DNA of 64,000 bases from Desmonostoc muscorum FACHB-395 (lineage in GTDB: Bacteria > Cyanobacteriota > Cyanobacteriia > Cyanobacteriales > Nostocaceae): positions 1-64,000 of the forward strand of contig NZ_JACJSF010000039.1 in assembly GCF_014698035.1 (NCBI RefSeq), given 5' to 3'. Under the pieces are notes generated by a model that did not search any database, was not told the DNA's origin, and saw only the letters and a program-made list of their open reading frames with translations. Positions 8,418-17,419 of the stretch are shown here, in pieces. A program made the position numbers and the translations under genes. Numbering within the stretch: the stretch's first letter is position 1; the number at the start of each line of letters is the position of its first letter.

Positions 8418-9323
8418 ATGGATTTAAAATATAATATTGTTGGCTTTGATCTACCTCACACAGATTCTGATGACCGTTTGCGACGGATATTAACAGGAGC
8501 ATTACCCAATCAGGATAATTATGCTAATTACTCACAATTAAATTATTGGAATGCTAAATTTTTCAACTTACATAAAGTAAAATGTTTTCAACAATCTAAT
8601 CTTACTGAACAATCTGCTATTCTGAAACTTGCCAACCGCAGCCTGTTAGAAGAATCATATTTCATAGAGAAAGCAGGTGTTGGCTACATGGCAAAAATGG
8701 TACTGTTAGCAGAAACAGTTGAAGAACGAATGCTTTATGGATTATTTACGGCTGATGAAGCTACCCACCTTCACCAAATTAGCCATTTTTTACCAGCAAT
8801 GGAAGTAACTAATACGGACGATCCGTTTTTACACTTACTATCAGAAGTAGTTGAAAGTGCAGATAAAACAGTTTTGTTGTTTGTGCTGCAAGTCGTTTTA
8901 GAAGGATGGGGTTTAAGCCATTATCGGCGTTTAGCAAAAGAATGCCGCTATCCAGTTTTAGCAGAACTTTTTTCCAGTTTTTTACAATCTGAATCCCGTC
9001 ATCACGCCACGGGAACCACTTTATTTAATCAAATTACTGTTTCAGCATTGAGTCAAACAACAATTCTCGATGTATTGGCACAGTTTTTGTTTATGGTACA
9101 GGTGGGGCCACAAAGCTTACTTGCAGCAATCGAACAAGTGAAAGGACATCTGACGCGATCGCAAAAAATCCAAATTCTAGAAGAACTAAATACCGAAACC
9201 CATAGCGGAACGCGATTACAAATATTGCGATCGCTCATGGGGGGAACCTCAGCCCAGTCTATCCTGCAAAATTTAGAAGAACGCGGAGCCTTTGAACCAC
9301 TCCCCGCCCATCAATGTGTGTAA
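8418..9323 (+). CDS. Ferritin-like diiron protein
   Basis: The protein has 301 residues; AGGA lies six bases before the ATG. It is mostly helical and shows a diiron carboxylate pattern: glutamates in LLEESYFIEKAG (79-84), ExxH at 114-117 (ADEATH), E162 in LEGWGLSHY and ExxH at 192-195 (SESRHH). This fits the ferritin-like oxidase/oxygenase superfamily, which activates O2 at two irons, but I cannot assign a named family. It is followed 39 bases later by a second, unrelated diiron gene. Its role could be oxidation of an amine, aldehyde or acyl intermediate in the cluster. Confidence 0.75.
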   Translation: MDLKYNIVGFDLPHTDSDDRLRRILTGALPNQDNYANYSQLNYWNAKFFNLHKVKCFQQSNLTEQSAILKLANRSLLEESYFIEKAGVGYMAKMVLLAETVEERMLYGLFTADEATHLHQISHFLPAMEVTNTDDPFLHLLSEVVESADKTVLLFVLQVVLEGWGLSHYRRLAKECRYPVLAELFSSFLQSESRHHATGTTLFNQITVSALSQTTILDVLAQFLFMVQVGPQSLLAAIEQVKGHLTRSQKIQILEELNTETHSGTRLQILRSLMGGTSAQSILQNLEERGAFEPLPAHQCV

Positions 9324-9362
9324 TAAATATCAATTTTATCTCTGCGTGAAATAAAAACGGAT

Positions 9363-10568
9363 ATGGAAAAAACTATTCATCGCAAATTACAAATTAACCA
9401 CACCCGCAACAAACAGCAAGATCATACGGCTTTAATGGATGAAGCAGTTACTAATTTTCGCTACGAAGATTGTCAAAACGAGTATTGGAATCCAGAGGAA
9501 TTTTCCCTGCTATATGGTACACCTTTATGGGAACAGTCCAGCCAACATCAGCGTATAATTTTGAACCAACTTTACTGGGTAGCTTACTACTCACAAATTG
9601 TTTCTGCGGAAATTGCAACTATCTTTTTCAATCAAACCAGTGCAGCCGGACTTTACGCCCAAGAGGATTTTCGCTTAATCTGCGATACCTTAGATTTGGA
9701 ATCCGCCCAAGAGCGATCGCACATTAACGCCTTCCGCACAATTGCCAAACAGGTTGAACAAGCGTTGTTTGAGGAACTTATCTTTACCTACCCCATGCGC
9801 GGCCCCTTTACAGAAACGATGGTTTATGCTGACACCAATGCTCTAAAAACTTGGTGGAAAAAAATTCAACTTCAATACTTTGGGCTGATTTCTGCGAATA
9901 ATACTTTTTTGGCTTGCCAGTATTTCACTGTCCGGGGGGTACGGACACTAAACGGCAAGTTAGTACAGCACAAACTCAGCAATTATTATCAAAAATATTC
10001 GCATCCTGAAGCTGCTCCAATTCCTGCTAAAGTCTCCTATTATCACTTCATGGATGAAAGTTTTCACTTCAATAGTTCGACAATTATATCTCACGATGTT
10101 ATCACTTGCCTTAAGCCACCGACTGCATTTGAGCGACTGGTTGCTAATTTAGGATTGTTGGGATGTCAGCGCGATCATTTTCATTTTTCGGCGGCGATTA
10201 ACGGGATTTTTTGGTACGATCCGGCGCTGTATAGTAAGATTTATCGGGTGTTGCGATCGCCAATTTTTGACATGAGTGACAAAGATGCTAAAGAAATGAT
10301 GCGGCGTTGTTTTACGGAGGAGTCGGAAGGATTACAGCGCAGTTTTTCAACTCATCAGGAGGCGATGAAATCTTATCAGGTTTATCTTGAAAAACTCGAT
10401 TATCTTTGGCAACGTAATCGGGATATGTCGCTGATGGCTACTAATTCAATTTCTCGATATTTGGCGACTCAAAAAATAGCTTTTCAAGGTTTTGAACATA
10501 AAGAGGATTTGTTCTTATCTCACGCAGAGACGCAGAGGCGCACAGAGGAATGGAAGAGTGTTGTTTAG
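9363..10568 (+). CDS. AurF-like diiron oxygenase
   Basis: The 401-residue protein resembles p-aminobenzoate N-oxygenase (AurF)-type diiron enzymes, which oxidise amines to hydroxylamine or nitro groups. Visible iron-ligand candidates are E83 (VSAEIA), ExxH at 117-120 (QERSH), further acidic helices, and DESFH in the C-terminal half. The last 15 or so residues (SHAETQRRTEEW) are encoded by a common cyanobacterial ACGCAGAG repeat, so the natural C-terminus may have been replaced. The gene precedes a ferredoxin gene by 18 bases, suggesting the ferredoxin supplies its electrons. Family assignment is from fold-level motifs. Confidence 0.72.
   Translation: MEKTIHRKLQINHTRNKQQDHTALMDEAVTNFRYEDCQNEYWNPEEFSLLYGTPLWEQSSQHQRIILNQLYWVAYYSQIVSAEIATIFFNQTSAAGLYAQEDFRLICDTLDLESAQERSHINAFRTIAKQVEQALFEELIFTYPMRGPFTETMVYADTNALKTWWKKIQLQYFGLISANNTFLACQYFTVRGVRTLNGKLVQHKLSNYYQKYSHPEAAPIPAKVSYYHFMDESFHFNSSTIISHDVITCLKPPTAFERLVANLGLLGCQRDHFHFSAAINGIFWYDPALYSKIYRVLRSPIFDMSDKDAKEMMRRCFTEESEGLQRSFSTHQEAMKSYQVYLEKLDYLWQRNRDMSLMATNSISRYLATQKIAFQGFEHKEDLFLSHAETQRRTEEWKSVV
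10519..10557 (+). repeat. ACGCAGAG repeat inside the AurF-like gene
   Basis: CACGCAGAGACGCAGAGGCG lies within the coding sequence just before the stop. Related repeats occur in intergenic sequence at about 2,957-2,985 and, inverted, at about 19,540-19,570. Confidence 0.7.
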
Positions 10569-10586
10569 GTAAAATTATTGCGTATT

Positions 10587-10877
10587 ATGGCTGATTTGTG
10601 TAAGATATCGTTTCCGGGAAGTGATTTTGTTACTATCACTCTGGAATGTCATCAAAGTTTGTCTGAACATCTCACGATTCAGAATTCACCTGTTTTGTTT
10701 GGCTGTCGGACTGGTATTTGTGGCACTTGTTTGGTTGAGGTTATTGGTGATATTCCTCCTCCTCAACCTGATGAACAGGAAATGCTGGAGACGTTAGCAG
10801 CTAATTATCCTCATGCGCGGTTAGCTTGTCAAGTTGATGTTACAGGTAATGTTGAAATTCGTAGATTGGAATGGTAA
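10587..10877 (+). CDS. Plant-type [2Fe-2S] ferredoxin
   Basis: The protein has 96 residues from ATG 10587 (a TTG at 10578 is in frame but less likely). The cluster-binding pattern is complete: C40, C45, C48 (CRTGICGTC) and C81 (ACQ). Length is normal for soluble plant-type ferredoxins. It lies 18 bases behind the AurF-like gene and is the obvious electron donor for the Rieske and diiron oxygenases here. No dedicated ferredoxin reductase gene is visible, so reduction by photosystem I or a housekeeping reductase is likely (inference). Confidence 0.9.
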   Translation: MADLCKISFPGSDFVTITLECHQSLSEHLTIQNSPVLFGCRTGICGTCLVEVIGDIPPPQPDEQEMLETLAANYPHARLACQVDVTGNVEIRRLEW

Positions 10878-11002
10878 CAGGATATCCGGTTAGGTTAATA
10901 GGGAATTACATTTAAGGGACTTTTAATAATTAAATTATCCCATCCTATAACGCTTGTCATCGCACCCAGTCCTAGCATTTAGTGGGAAGCTACTGACATT
11001 CT

Positions 11003-12211
11003 TTATTCCTCTGTTTGAACCAACTCTAACCCATCACTCCATTGTTTGTTTAATTTATAATTAGTTATTATAACCTTTAAATCATTTTTTATGATTTCTC
11101 TGAAATTGGGAGTGTCTTGAATTCTAAGCTTCCATTTGTCTAGCCAAAATTGTTCCGGTAAACGTTTAATGATATCTAACACTTTTTGTGCAATTTCCTC
11201 ACTTTCAAATATATCGAGTAAATCCATCTCCCAGAAATATACTAGTCGGTCAGTTATATACTCATTGAAGGCATTAATATTGGCTTTCCTCATAAACTGA
11301 TTATTTTTTCCAAAAAGCTCGGGGTAATTCCCTTTCACAGCTTTCCAGGTTGCACAAAAAAACTCGATTAAGGAATCTTCATCATTTTCAAGTACTGTAA
11401 AAGACTTACGTATATATCGCATTGCTTGTTCTATTGCAGTAATTGGCACTAGCTGAGTTTCTTCTGTAGCTTCTCTGTTTAAAGACCATTCTAATAAATT
11501 TTGAAATGGACTTGTTGGAGAATCATTGAGAAACTTAAGTATCAGTGGCTTATCACCATATTTTACACGCGCTAGTATAAGTCGTTTCTCAAGTTCATCT
11601 TCATTAAAATCTGCAACAATAGATTTGACATTTTCAGTTGAAACTCGTACTGCTTTATTATTTACCACAATAAACTGAAAAGCCTGTTCTTGAGGAGTGG
11701 CATCTATTAAACTAACAACAGTTATAGGTAGATTGTCTTGATTGAACTCAGACATACCATAAAGGCGATGCTGTCCATCTACAATAAGTGCTGGTTTGAG
11801 ATGTTCCTTTTCATCGTGTTCAAAAGAAAATTCAATAATTCCCCAATCGATTTGATTCTCCCTACATCCATTGAGTATATCTATACTGTTCTCTAACGAA
11901 CTATTTGCTTGAATAATACAGTCGCTAATGTTTGTTTTTAAAGATGTAAACTTGGCTCTATTTGGATCAAAAGCTATGAGTATACTGTTAGGAATTATAT
12001 TAATCGAACTAGCTTGCATAAATTTTGTGACTGCACTAGCTCTAGCTTGTCTTAGTACACGCTGAGATCCTTTTTGGATATCTTTTATTCTTCGAATTCC
12101 TAACCAAGATTTTAAATCTTTCACTTGTGCATTAAATACAAAAAAACAAGTTGCATTCTCATCCATGCGTTGTGATACTAAACTTCCAAAATAACATTTG
12201 TATTCCGTCAT
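11003..12211 (-). CDS. DGQHR-domain protein (DndB-related)
   Basis: The 402-residue protein carries the signature DGQHR at residues 145-149 (LIVDGQHRLYG) with the surrounding fold of the DGQHR/DndB family. Family members occur with DNA phosphorothioation (Dnd) and deazaguanine (Dpd) modification and other defence loci. It starts two bases after the HNH gene stops, so both form one operon. Orientation is opposite to the surrounding oxygenase cluster and the DNA is AT-richer, suggesting later insertion. Biochemical activity is not known; the DGQHR segment resembles a nucleotide- or ParB-like active site. Confidence 0.88.
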   Translation of the reverse strand: MTEYKCYFGSLVSQRMDENATCFFVFNAQVKDLKSWLGIRRIKDIQKGSQRVLRQARASAVTKFMQASSINIIPNSILIAFDPNRAKFTSLKTNISDCIIQANSSLENSIDILNGCRENQIDWGIIEFSFEHDEKEHLKPALIVDGQHRLYGMSEFNQDNLPITVVSLIDATPQEQAFQFIVVNNKAVRVSTENVKSIVADFNEDELEKRLILARVKYGDKPLILKFLNDSPTSPFQNLLEWSLNREATEETQLVPITAIEQAMRYIRKSFTVLENDEDSLIEFFCATWKAVKGNYPELFGKNNQFMRKANINAFNEYITDRLVYFWEMDLLDIFESEEIAQKVLDIIKRLPEQFWLDKWKLRIQDTPNFREIIKNDLKVIITNYKLNKQWSDGLELVQTEE

Positions 12212-12213
12212 AT

Positions 12214-13050
12214 CTATCTACTTTTACTTATTTTATGATGCTTTTCACAAAAAATATCTATATTTAAAAAATGCCAGCTATCATTGGGATTTTTGCGTGC
12301 AAATTTTAACTTTCCACCAAAGGCTGCTGTCTGTCCACAAATAGAGCATTTAAATTCTCTTTTAGCCCATAATGCCAATTCATATTCCCTCTTCATTTCA
12401 GTTGAAAAAGAATTATCATTTTCATCACTCACGAGACATATTTTTTCATAATGGAAATCACTAGCATCTATGTAATCTGATTTTTTACCGTTACAAGTTG
12501 AGCAAGCAACTTCAAGATTAAAAATATCACTTGCACCACCCATTGCTTGCGGCCATTTATGATCTACTTGAACTAAGTTGTATGCTCTTTCATTTTTTAA
12601 ATCAAACTCCAATTCGCTACCGCATATATAGCAAGCTTGATTATTATTTTTGGCCTTCGTTCTTATCTTATGTTTAGTGCTGTCTGCTACCTCTGCTTTT
12701 CTCTTATTCAAACACTCACGAATTAAAATATTAATGCGTCCAATATCCTTCTCAGGAAAATGCATATCTTCTTTAAGAAACTCTTTTAATTTACTTATAA
12801 ATACTACATTTTCTTGATTATTGTTCTCACACTGCCTTTTAAAAAAATCAGCAGTTACTAGAAGCCTTCGCAATACATAATTTATCGTGCTATTGTAAAC
12901 TAAATTGATCAATTCTCCATCAGCTTGCACACTATAGTCAATTCTTGAAATAAAGGAATTATCTTTTACATCAGCAGGAAAAAGCTCTTTTAGAAGTTCC
13001 CTTAACTGTTCTCCTGGGTTAATATCATTTCCATCCACACTGTTTGGCAT
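12214..13050 (-). CDS. HNH endonuclease with two zinc-binding knuckles
   Basis: The protein has 278 residues from ATG at 13,050. The N-terminal 130 residues are helical and unrecognised. The HNH domain follows: CYIC (140-143), VDHKWP with DH at 163-164, N178 and CSTC (183-186), the usual beta-beta-alpha metal nuclease arrangement. A second zinc knuckle, CSIC (235-238) with C268 and H271, closes the protein. It is probably a DNA-cleaving effector working with the downstream DGQHR protein. The promoter must lie in the 265-base AT-rich gap shared with the divergent Rieske C gene. Confidence 0.85.
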   Translation of the reverse strand: MPNSVDGNDINPGEQLRELLKELFPADVKDNSFISRIDYSVQADGELINLVYNSTINYVLRRLLVTADFFKRQCENNNQENVVFISKLKEFLKEDMHFPEKDIGRINILIRECLNKRKAEVADSTKHKIRTKAKNNNQACYICGSELEFDLKNERAYNLVQVDHKWPQAMGGASDIFNLEVACSTCNGKKSDYIDASDFHYEKICLVSDENDNSFSTEMKREYELALWAKREFKCSICGQTAAFGGKLKFARKNPNDSWHFLNIDIFCEKHHKISKSR

Positions 13051-13315
13051 AAGCGGAATTTTTGGGTTTTATAGAAAAATCAGATGAACAAATTATTACT
13101 ATTAATCGTAGTACTTTCCTTTTTTGACTTGCTCATTAGCTCATACATCTAAACTATATTATTTTACTTTATTATTTATAATTCATTATGCTACTTTTAC
13201 TACATGACTACATTTTTTCAACATTTCTTAACCACCTCATCAATAAAATAAATGTGCTTACCCCTAAACATCCTTAACCACCTCTTCCAATGTTCTCTCC
13301 CCTCCACCACCCACC

Positions 13316-14338
13316 ATGCAATTTGCAGATTTCTGGTACATTGTCGCACTCAGCGAACAGCTACAACCTAACAAGGTATTACCACGCACCGTTTTAGGAG
13401 AATGGTTAGCAATATTTCGCGGTGAAGATGGACAAGCCGTAGCTTTGCGCGATCGCTGTTTACACCGCAATAGCCGTCTATCATCAGGTAAAATCTGTAA
13501 CGGTGCTTTACAATGTCCTTATCATGGTTGGGTATATGACGCGGTTGGAAACGTTATTGCTGTTCCAGCCGAAGGAGATGATTTCAAATCTTCCCCACAG
13601 CGTCGAGCCAAGTGTTACGCTACCAAAGAACAGGATGGCTATGTTTATGTGCGGTTAGCCGATACCCCAAGCGTTGATTTTGCACCCTTTTCTATGCCTC
13701 ACTACGGACAAACAGGATGGGAGACGGTGCGGGTAATTAACCGTTTTGCTAACAATGTTACTAATTGTGCGGAGAACTTTATTGATATTCCCCATACGGC
13801 TTTTGTTCATCCTGGTGTTTTCCGTACTTCTCGCCAACAAAAGTTAGAGATGACTGTAGAACGGTGGAATGGTTCGGTTTTGGTGGAGTATCGCAACGAA
13901 AACAGTAATTTGGGATGGTACAGCCGTTTTCTAAATTTGCAGGATGCAGAGATTAAACATAGCGATCGCTTTTATATGCCAAATATTACCTCTGTAGAGT
14001 ATAAGATGGCACATAATCGCCATTTGTTCATTACCAGTCAATCTATTCCAGAAACTGATAATTCAACTCTGGTTTACACGGATGTCACCTACAACTATGG
14101 TATTTGGAATAAGTTAGCACGTCCCTTTGTGCGGTGGACTGCTCAACACATTATCCGCCAAGACGTGGAAATCTTGGGTATTCAGGGGGAAGCGATCGCT
14201 AAATACGGGACACAATTTTATAATACCCCTGCGGACACAATTCATATATTTGTCGAGTCAATTATGGCAGCTATATCTCGTGGAGAAGATCCGCGTTTAT
14301 TGCCAAATCAATCAGTAAAAGTTACATTTTGGGTTTAA
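13316..14338 (+). CDS. Rieske non-heme iron oxygenase (C)
   Basis: The 340-residue protein has Rieske ligands C48, H50, C67 and H70 (CLHRNS ... CPYHGW) and the catalytic motif NCAENFIDIPHTAFVH. It belongs to the vanillate-demethylase/ring-hydroxylating alpha-subunit branch and differs from Rieske A and B, which are closer to one another. It resumes the plus-strand cluster after the DGQHR/HNH insertion. Substrate unknown; hydroxylation or demethylation of an aromatic or sterol-like compound would fit the family. Confidence 0.92.
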   Translation: MQFADFWYIVALSEQLQPNKVLPRTVLGEWLAIFRGEDGQAVALRDRCLHRNSRLSSGKICNGALQCPYHGWVYDAVGNVIAVPAEGDDFKSSPQRRAKCYATKEQDGYVYVRLADTPSVDFAPFSMPHYGQTGWETVRVINRFANNVTNCAENFIDIPHTAFVHPGVFRTSRQQKLEMTVERWNGSVLVEYRNENSNLGWYSRFLNLQDAEIKHSDRFYMPNITSVEYKMAHNRHLFITSQSIPETDNSTLVYTDVTYNYGIWNKLARPFVRWTAQHIIRQDVEILGIQGEAIAKYGTQFYNTPADTIHIFVESIMAAISRGEDPRLLPNQSVKVTFWV

Positions 14339-14382
14339 AAGGTTGTTTGAAAAGTATTTAGCTGTGATTTTAGGCATTTGTT

Positions 14383-14459
14383 GATCCCCCCTAACCCCCC
14401 TTTTTTAAAGGGGGAACTGGAATCAAAGTCCCCCTTTTTAAGGGGGATTTAGGGGGATC
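14383..14459. repeat. GATCCCCC palindromic repeat
   Basis: The left arm begins GATCCCCCCTAACCCCCC and the right arm ends AGGGGGATTTAGGGGGATC, forming a long imperfect hairpin between Rieske C and the hydroxylase gene. The same family is seen at 63,254-63,551. Confidence 0.85.
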
Positions 14460-14547
14460 TAAAACGTTTTTCTACTAAGAAAAGGACTTTTTAAACATCC
14501 TCTAAGAATAATTCGTAATTAATCCAAATCACCGTGAGCAATCAAAA

Positions 14548-15300
14548 GTGGAAATACAAAACTTTTCACAACTACTAATTTTTGGCTCTTTTATCGGATT
14601 AGTTGGTTGGACTATTACCAATCAGGTTGGACGAGCTCAATTTAAAGTGAAAAGTCGTGAAGATTGGCTAATAGATAGTACAGGGTTAACAATTCAAGGA
14701 ATTTTGATTCCCTTACTACAAGCTACTTTAGTTTATTGGCTTTATCAATATTTACTACCCACTCAACAAGGATATTTAAAAGTATCAGTAGTTGCGGCTT
14801 TTCTTATCAGTTTTGTTGTAGTTGATTATTTATATTATTGGAATCATCGTTTATTACATACTAAATTGTTGTGGAAGGTTCATCAAGTCCATCATACTGT
14901 TACTCAGATGGATGTATTAGGAACTTCTCGCAACACACTTTGGACAAGTTTGTTAATTATTTATTTATGGATACACACTTTATTTTTATATTTGTTAGCA
15001 GATCCAACAGGTTATTTACTTGGAGTAAGTCTAACTTCTGCCTTAGATTTATGGCGACATAGTAACTTGATAATTCCAGAAAATACCAGCCTTTATCAAT
15101 TTTTATCTTCTTGGTTAATTTTACCACAGGATCATGCTTGGCATCATTGCCGCGAAGTCCACAATTATAACTATGGGGCTAATCTGAAAATTTGGGATAA
15201 GTTATATGGAACATATTATGAAAGCAAAAACTTGCCATCTATAATCGGAATTCCTAGCTCATTAAACTTGTTCCAAAAACTTTTCTTCCCATTTTCATGA
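14548..15300 (+). CDS. Fatty acid hydroxylase / sterol desaturase family membrane protein
   Basis: The 250-residue integral membrane protein starts at GTG 14548. It carries the histidine boxes of membrane diiron hydroxylases: HRLLH (100-104), HQVHH (112-116) and DHAWHH near residue 195, separated by hydrophobic helices. Such enzymes hydroxylate or desaturate acyl chains, sterols or carotenoids. Its stop overlaps the ATG of the acyltransferase (ATGA at 15,297-15,300), showing translational coupling. The combination with acyltransferase and GH3 genes again points to a lipid-like substrate. Confidence 0.9.
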   Translation: MEIQNFSQLLIFGSFIGLVGWTITNQVGRAQFKVKSREDWLIDSTGLTIQGILIPLLQATLVYWLYQYLLPTQQGYLKVSVVAAFLISFVVVDYLYYWNHRLLHTKLLWKVHQVHHTVTQMDVLGTSRNTLWTSLLIIYLWIHTLFLYLLADPTGYLLGVSLTSALDLWRHSNLIIPENTSLYQFLSSWLILPQDHAWHHCREVHNYNYGANLKIWDKLYGTYYESKNLPSIIGIPSSLNLFQKLFFPFS

Positions 15301-15905
15301 CAGTTATAAGTAAAATTCTTTCCTTTTTTCCCACCTTTCTATTATTGCTAACTGGGGCAGCAATAGTCTACCTTGCCTATTCACCCAACATCTTCAGCAT
15401 TCTGGCGGTATTACTTTCTATTTATGGACTACCAGTGCTAGTTTACCGCTTGCATGAATGGGTTTATCCTGTGCGGGAAGGTATTAGTTATCTACTAGGT
15501 AAAGAATATAGTCCCTGGTGGGGTAGTCATCAAATCCAGGTAATTTATATTGCAGTTCCGGTGTTGGAAGCAGTGCTGCGATTGATTCCGGGGGTGTTTT
15601 CGTGTTGGTTGCGATTGTGGGGTGCTAAAGTGGGGCGAGATGTATACTGGACAACAAGATTAGAGATTGCCGATCGCAGTTTATTAGAAATTGGCGATCG
15701 CGTCGTTATCGGGCATGGTGTCGGTATCTATTCTCACATCATTAAACCCCGCAAGCAAAATTTAATGTTGTATGTCAAAAAAGTCAAGATTGGCAGCAAT
15801 GTCTTTGTTGGTGCTGGATCTAATCTTGCTGCTGGTGTCGTCATTGCTGATGGTTCTTATGTAGCAGCAGTCAGCAATCTTTATCCTAATCAAAAGGTGC
15901 AATAA
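15297..15905 (+). CDS. Hexapeptide (left-handed beta-helix) acyltransferase with membrane anchor
   Basis: The protein has 202 residues. Two N-terminal hydrophobic segments (about 8-50) are followed by an amphipathic linker and then hexapeptide repeats (VGRDVYW, IADRSLLEIGDRVVIGHGVGI, VKIGSNVFVGAGSNLAAGVVI), the left-handed beta-helix of acetyl/acyl-CoA transferases. A likely catalytic histidine is in GHGVGIYSHI. The gene overlaps both neighbours (4 bases upstream, 1 base downstream), so the hydroxylase, acyltransferase and GH3 are co-translated. The acceptor is unknown. Confidence 0.85.
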   Translation: MTVISKILSFFPTFLLLLTGAAIVYLAYSPNIFSILAVLLSIYGLPVLVYRLHEWVYPVREGISYLLGKEYSPWWGSHQIQVIYIAVPVLEAVLRLIPGVFSCWLRLWGAKVGRDVYWTTRLEIADRSLLEIGDRVVIGHGVGIYSHIIKPRKQNLMLYVKKVKIGSNVFVGAGSNLAAGVVIADGSYVAAVSNLYPNQKVQ

Positions 15906-17419
15906 TGCGTCCGATTATTCAGCTTTTTGGGCAAATACTCGCACCAACTGCGAGGCGATTTCATCAAGCTTTGGATAACCCAGAGTTAATGCAGACATCT
16001 GTACAAAAAGAAATTTGCGATCGCCTAATTAAAAGTGAGTATGGTAAAACTTTGGGGATTAATTCTGTAGACGATTGGCAGCGTGTACCAATTGTAGATT
16101 ATGATGCGCTCGAACCCTACTTAAATCAAAAACATAAGCAAATTTCTCTCACACCAGAACCCATTTTGTTCTACGAAAAAACCTCCGGTAGTAGTGGAGC
16201 AGTAAAATGGATTCCTTATACTCAATCTTTGCGGCGATCGTTTAATCAGATGTTCTGTGTGTGGGCGCATGATTTGATTATACATGGCCCAAAATTTTCC
16301 ACAGGCAAGATTTATGCTTGTATCTCGCCGCAATTAAATGTAGCTGATAGCCAAGCTTTACAGGATGATTTAGATTATTTAGATGGCTGGTTGCGTTGGT
16401 TTTTGCGTCCTTGGTTGGTGATGCCAAATAAACTTAATCGACTGCATGACGCGAATGTGTTTAAACATCAACTAGCTTTGGCATTATTAGAGGCTGAGAA
16501 ATTAGAAATTATCTCTATTTGGAGTCCTAGTTTTTTGCAAGTACATTTAAAATATATTCAAGAAAATCAGGATTTATTGCGAGGAGAATTACACAATCGT
16601 ATTTCACATCATCGGCTGCAATTTCTCGGCGAAAATAATATTCCCTGGATGGAACTCTGGCCAAATTTGAAGCTGATTTCTTGCTGGGATAGTGCCAATG
16701 CAGCAGATCAAGCTCAGGGATTAAGATCGCAATTTCCAGGTGTATTAATTCAAGGTAAAGGACTACTAGCAACGGAAGCCCCAATGACGATTCCCTTGAT
16801 TGTGGCTGGGGGATGTGTGCCAGTTCTGGATGAAGTGTTTTTCGAGTTCGAGGATGAGACTGCTTCACTACATGGTTTACACGAACTCAACATTGGCAAG
16901 GAATACACTATCATTTTATCGCAGAAAGGCGGATTGTATCGTTATCGAATTGGCGATCGCATCCGGGTAACTCATTACTATCGCCATACTCCCTGTTTAG
17001 AGTTTCTCGGACGACATCAAGCTGTTAGCGATTTGGTGGGCGAAAAGTTGCAAGAAACCTTTGTAAGTAATGCTCTGACTATGTTGAATTTGCAAGAAAC
17101 TAATTTTAAAACTTTGATGTCGATTGCCGATCCTCCACACTATATTCTATTACTAGATTCGGCAACACAAACCCCAGAAATTATTGCCGAACAGCTGGAT
17201 CTGGCTTTATCAGAATCATATCATTACAAAAGAGCTAGAGCCATCGGTCAACTTGCACCAGCAAAGGTTTTAATCTCTAGTCAAATTCCTGAAATATTAG
17301 TTTCCCATCGTATCCGCACTGGAAGTATTTGGGGAGGTATTAAACATCCAATTCTGGCAACTTTACCCATTAGCACTGAACTTTTACAAGAGTTGAAGTT
17401 GGAAATTGATCAGAAATAG
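15905..17419 (+). CDS. GH3-family acyl-acid amido synthetase
   Basis: The 504-residue protein matches the GH3 auxin-responsive-promoter family: an adenylate-forming enzyme with the ATP-binding EKTSGSSG at 91-98, a middle GLLATEAP segment and the C-terminal YRYRIGDRIRV element. Plant members couple carboxylic acids to amino acids through an acyl-adenylate; bacterial members are thought to do similar amide or ester formation. ATG 15905 shares a base with the previous stop (TAATG). It is probably the scaffold-joining enzyme of the cluster; which acid and amine it joins is unknown. Confidence 0.9.
   Translation: MRPIIQLFGQILAPTARRFHQALDNPELMQTSVQKEICDRLIKSEYGKTLGINSVDDWQRVPIVDYDALEPYLNQKHKQISLTPEPILFYEKTSGSSGAVKWIPYTQSLRRSFNQMFCVWAHDLIIHGPKFSTGKIYACISPQLNVADSQALQDDLDYLDGWLRWFLRPWLVMPNKLNRLHDANVFKHQLALALLEAEKLEIISIWSPSFLQVHLKYIQENQDLLRGELHNRISHHRLQFLGENNIPWMELWPNLKLISCWDSANAADQAQGLRSQFPGVLIQGKGLLATEAPMTIPLIVAGGCVPVLDEVFFEFEDETASLHGLHELNIGKEYTIILSQKGGLYRYRIGDRIRVTHYYRHTPCLEFLGRHQAVSDLVGEKLQETFVSNALTMLNLQETNFKTLMSIADPPHYILLLDSATQTPEIIAEQLDLALSESYHYKRARAIGQLAPAKVLISSQIPEILVSHRIRTGSIWGGIKHPILATLPISTELLQELKLEIDQK

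Noticed and set aside
4783-17419. Saxitoxin-type cluster
   Set aside because: Rieske, desaturase-like and ferredoxin genes also occur there, but no sxtA-type PKS, amidinotransferase or carbamoyltransferase gene is present.
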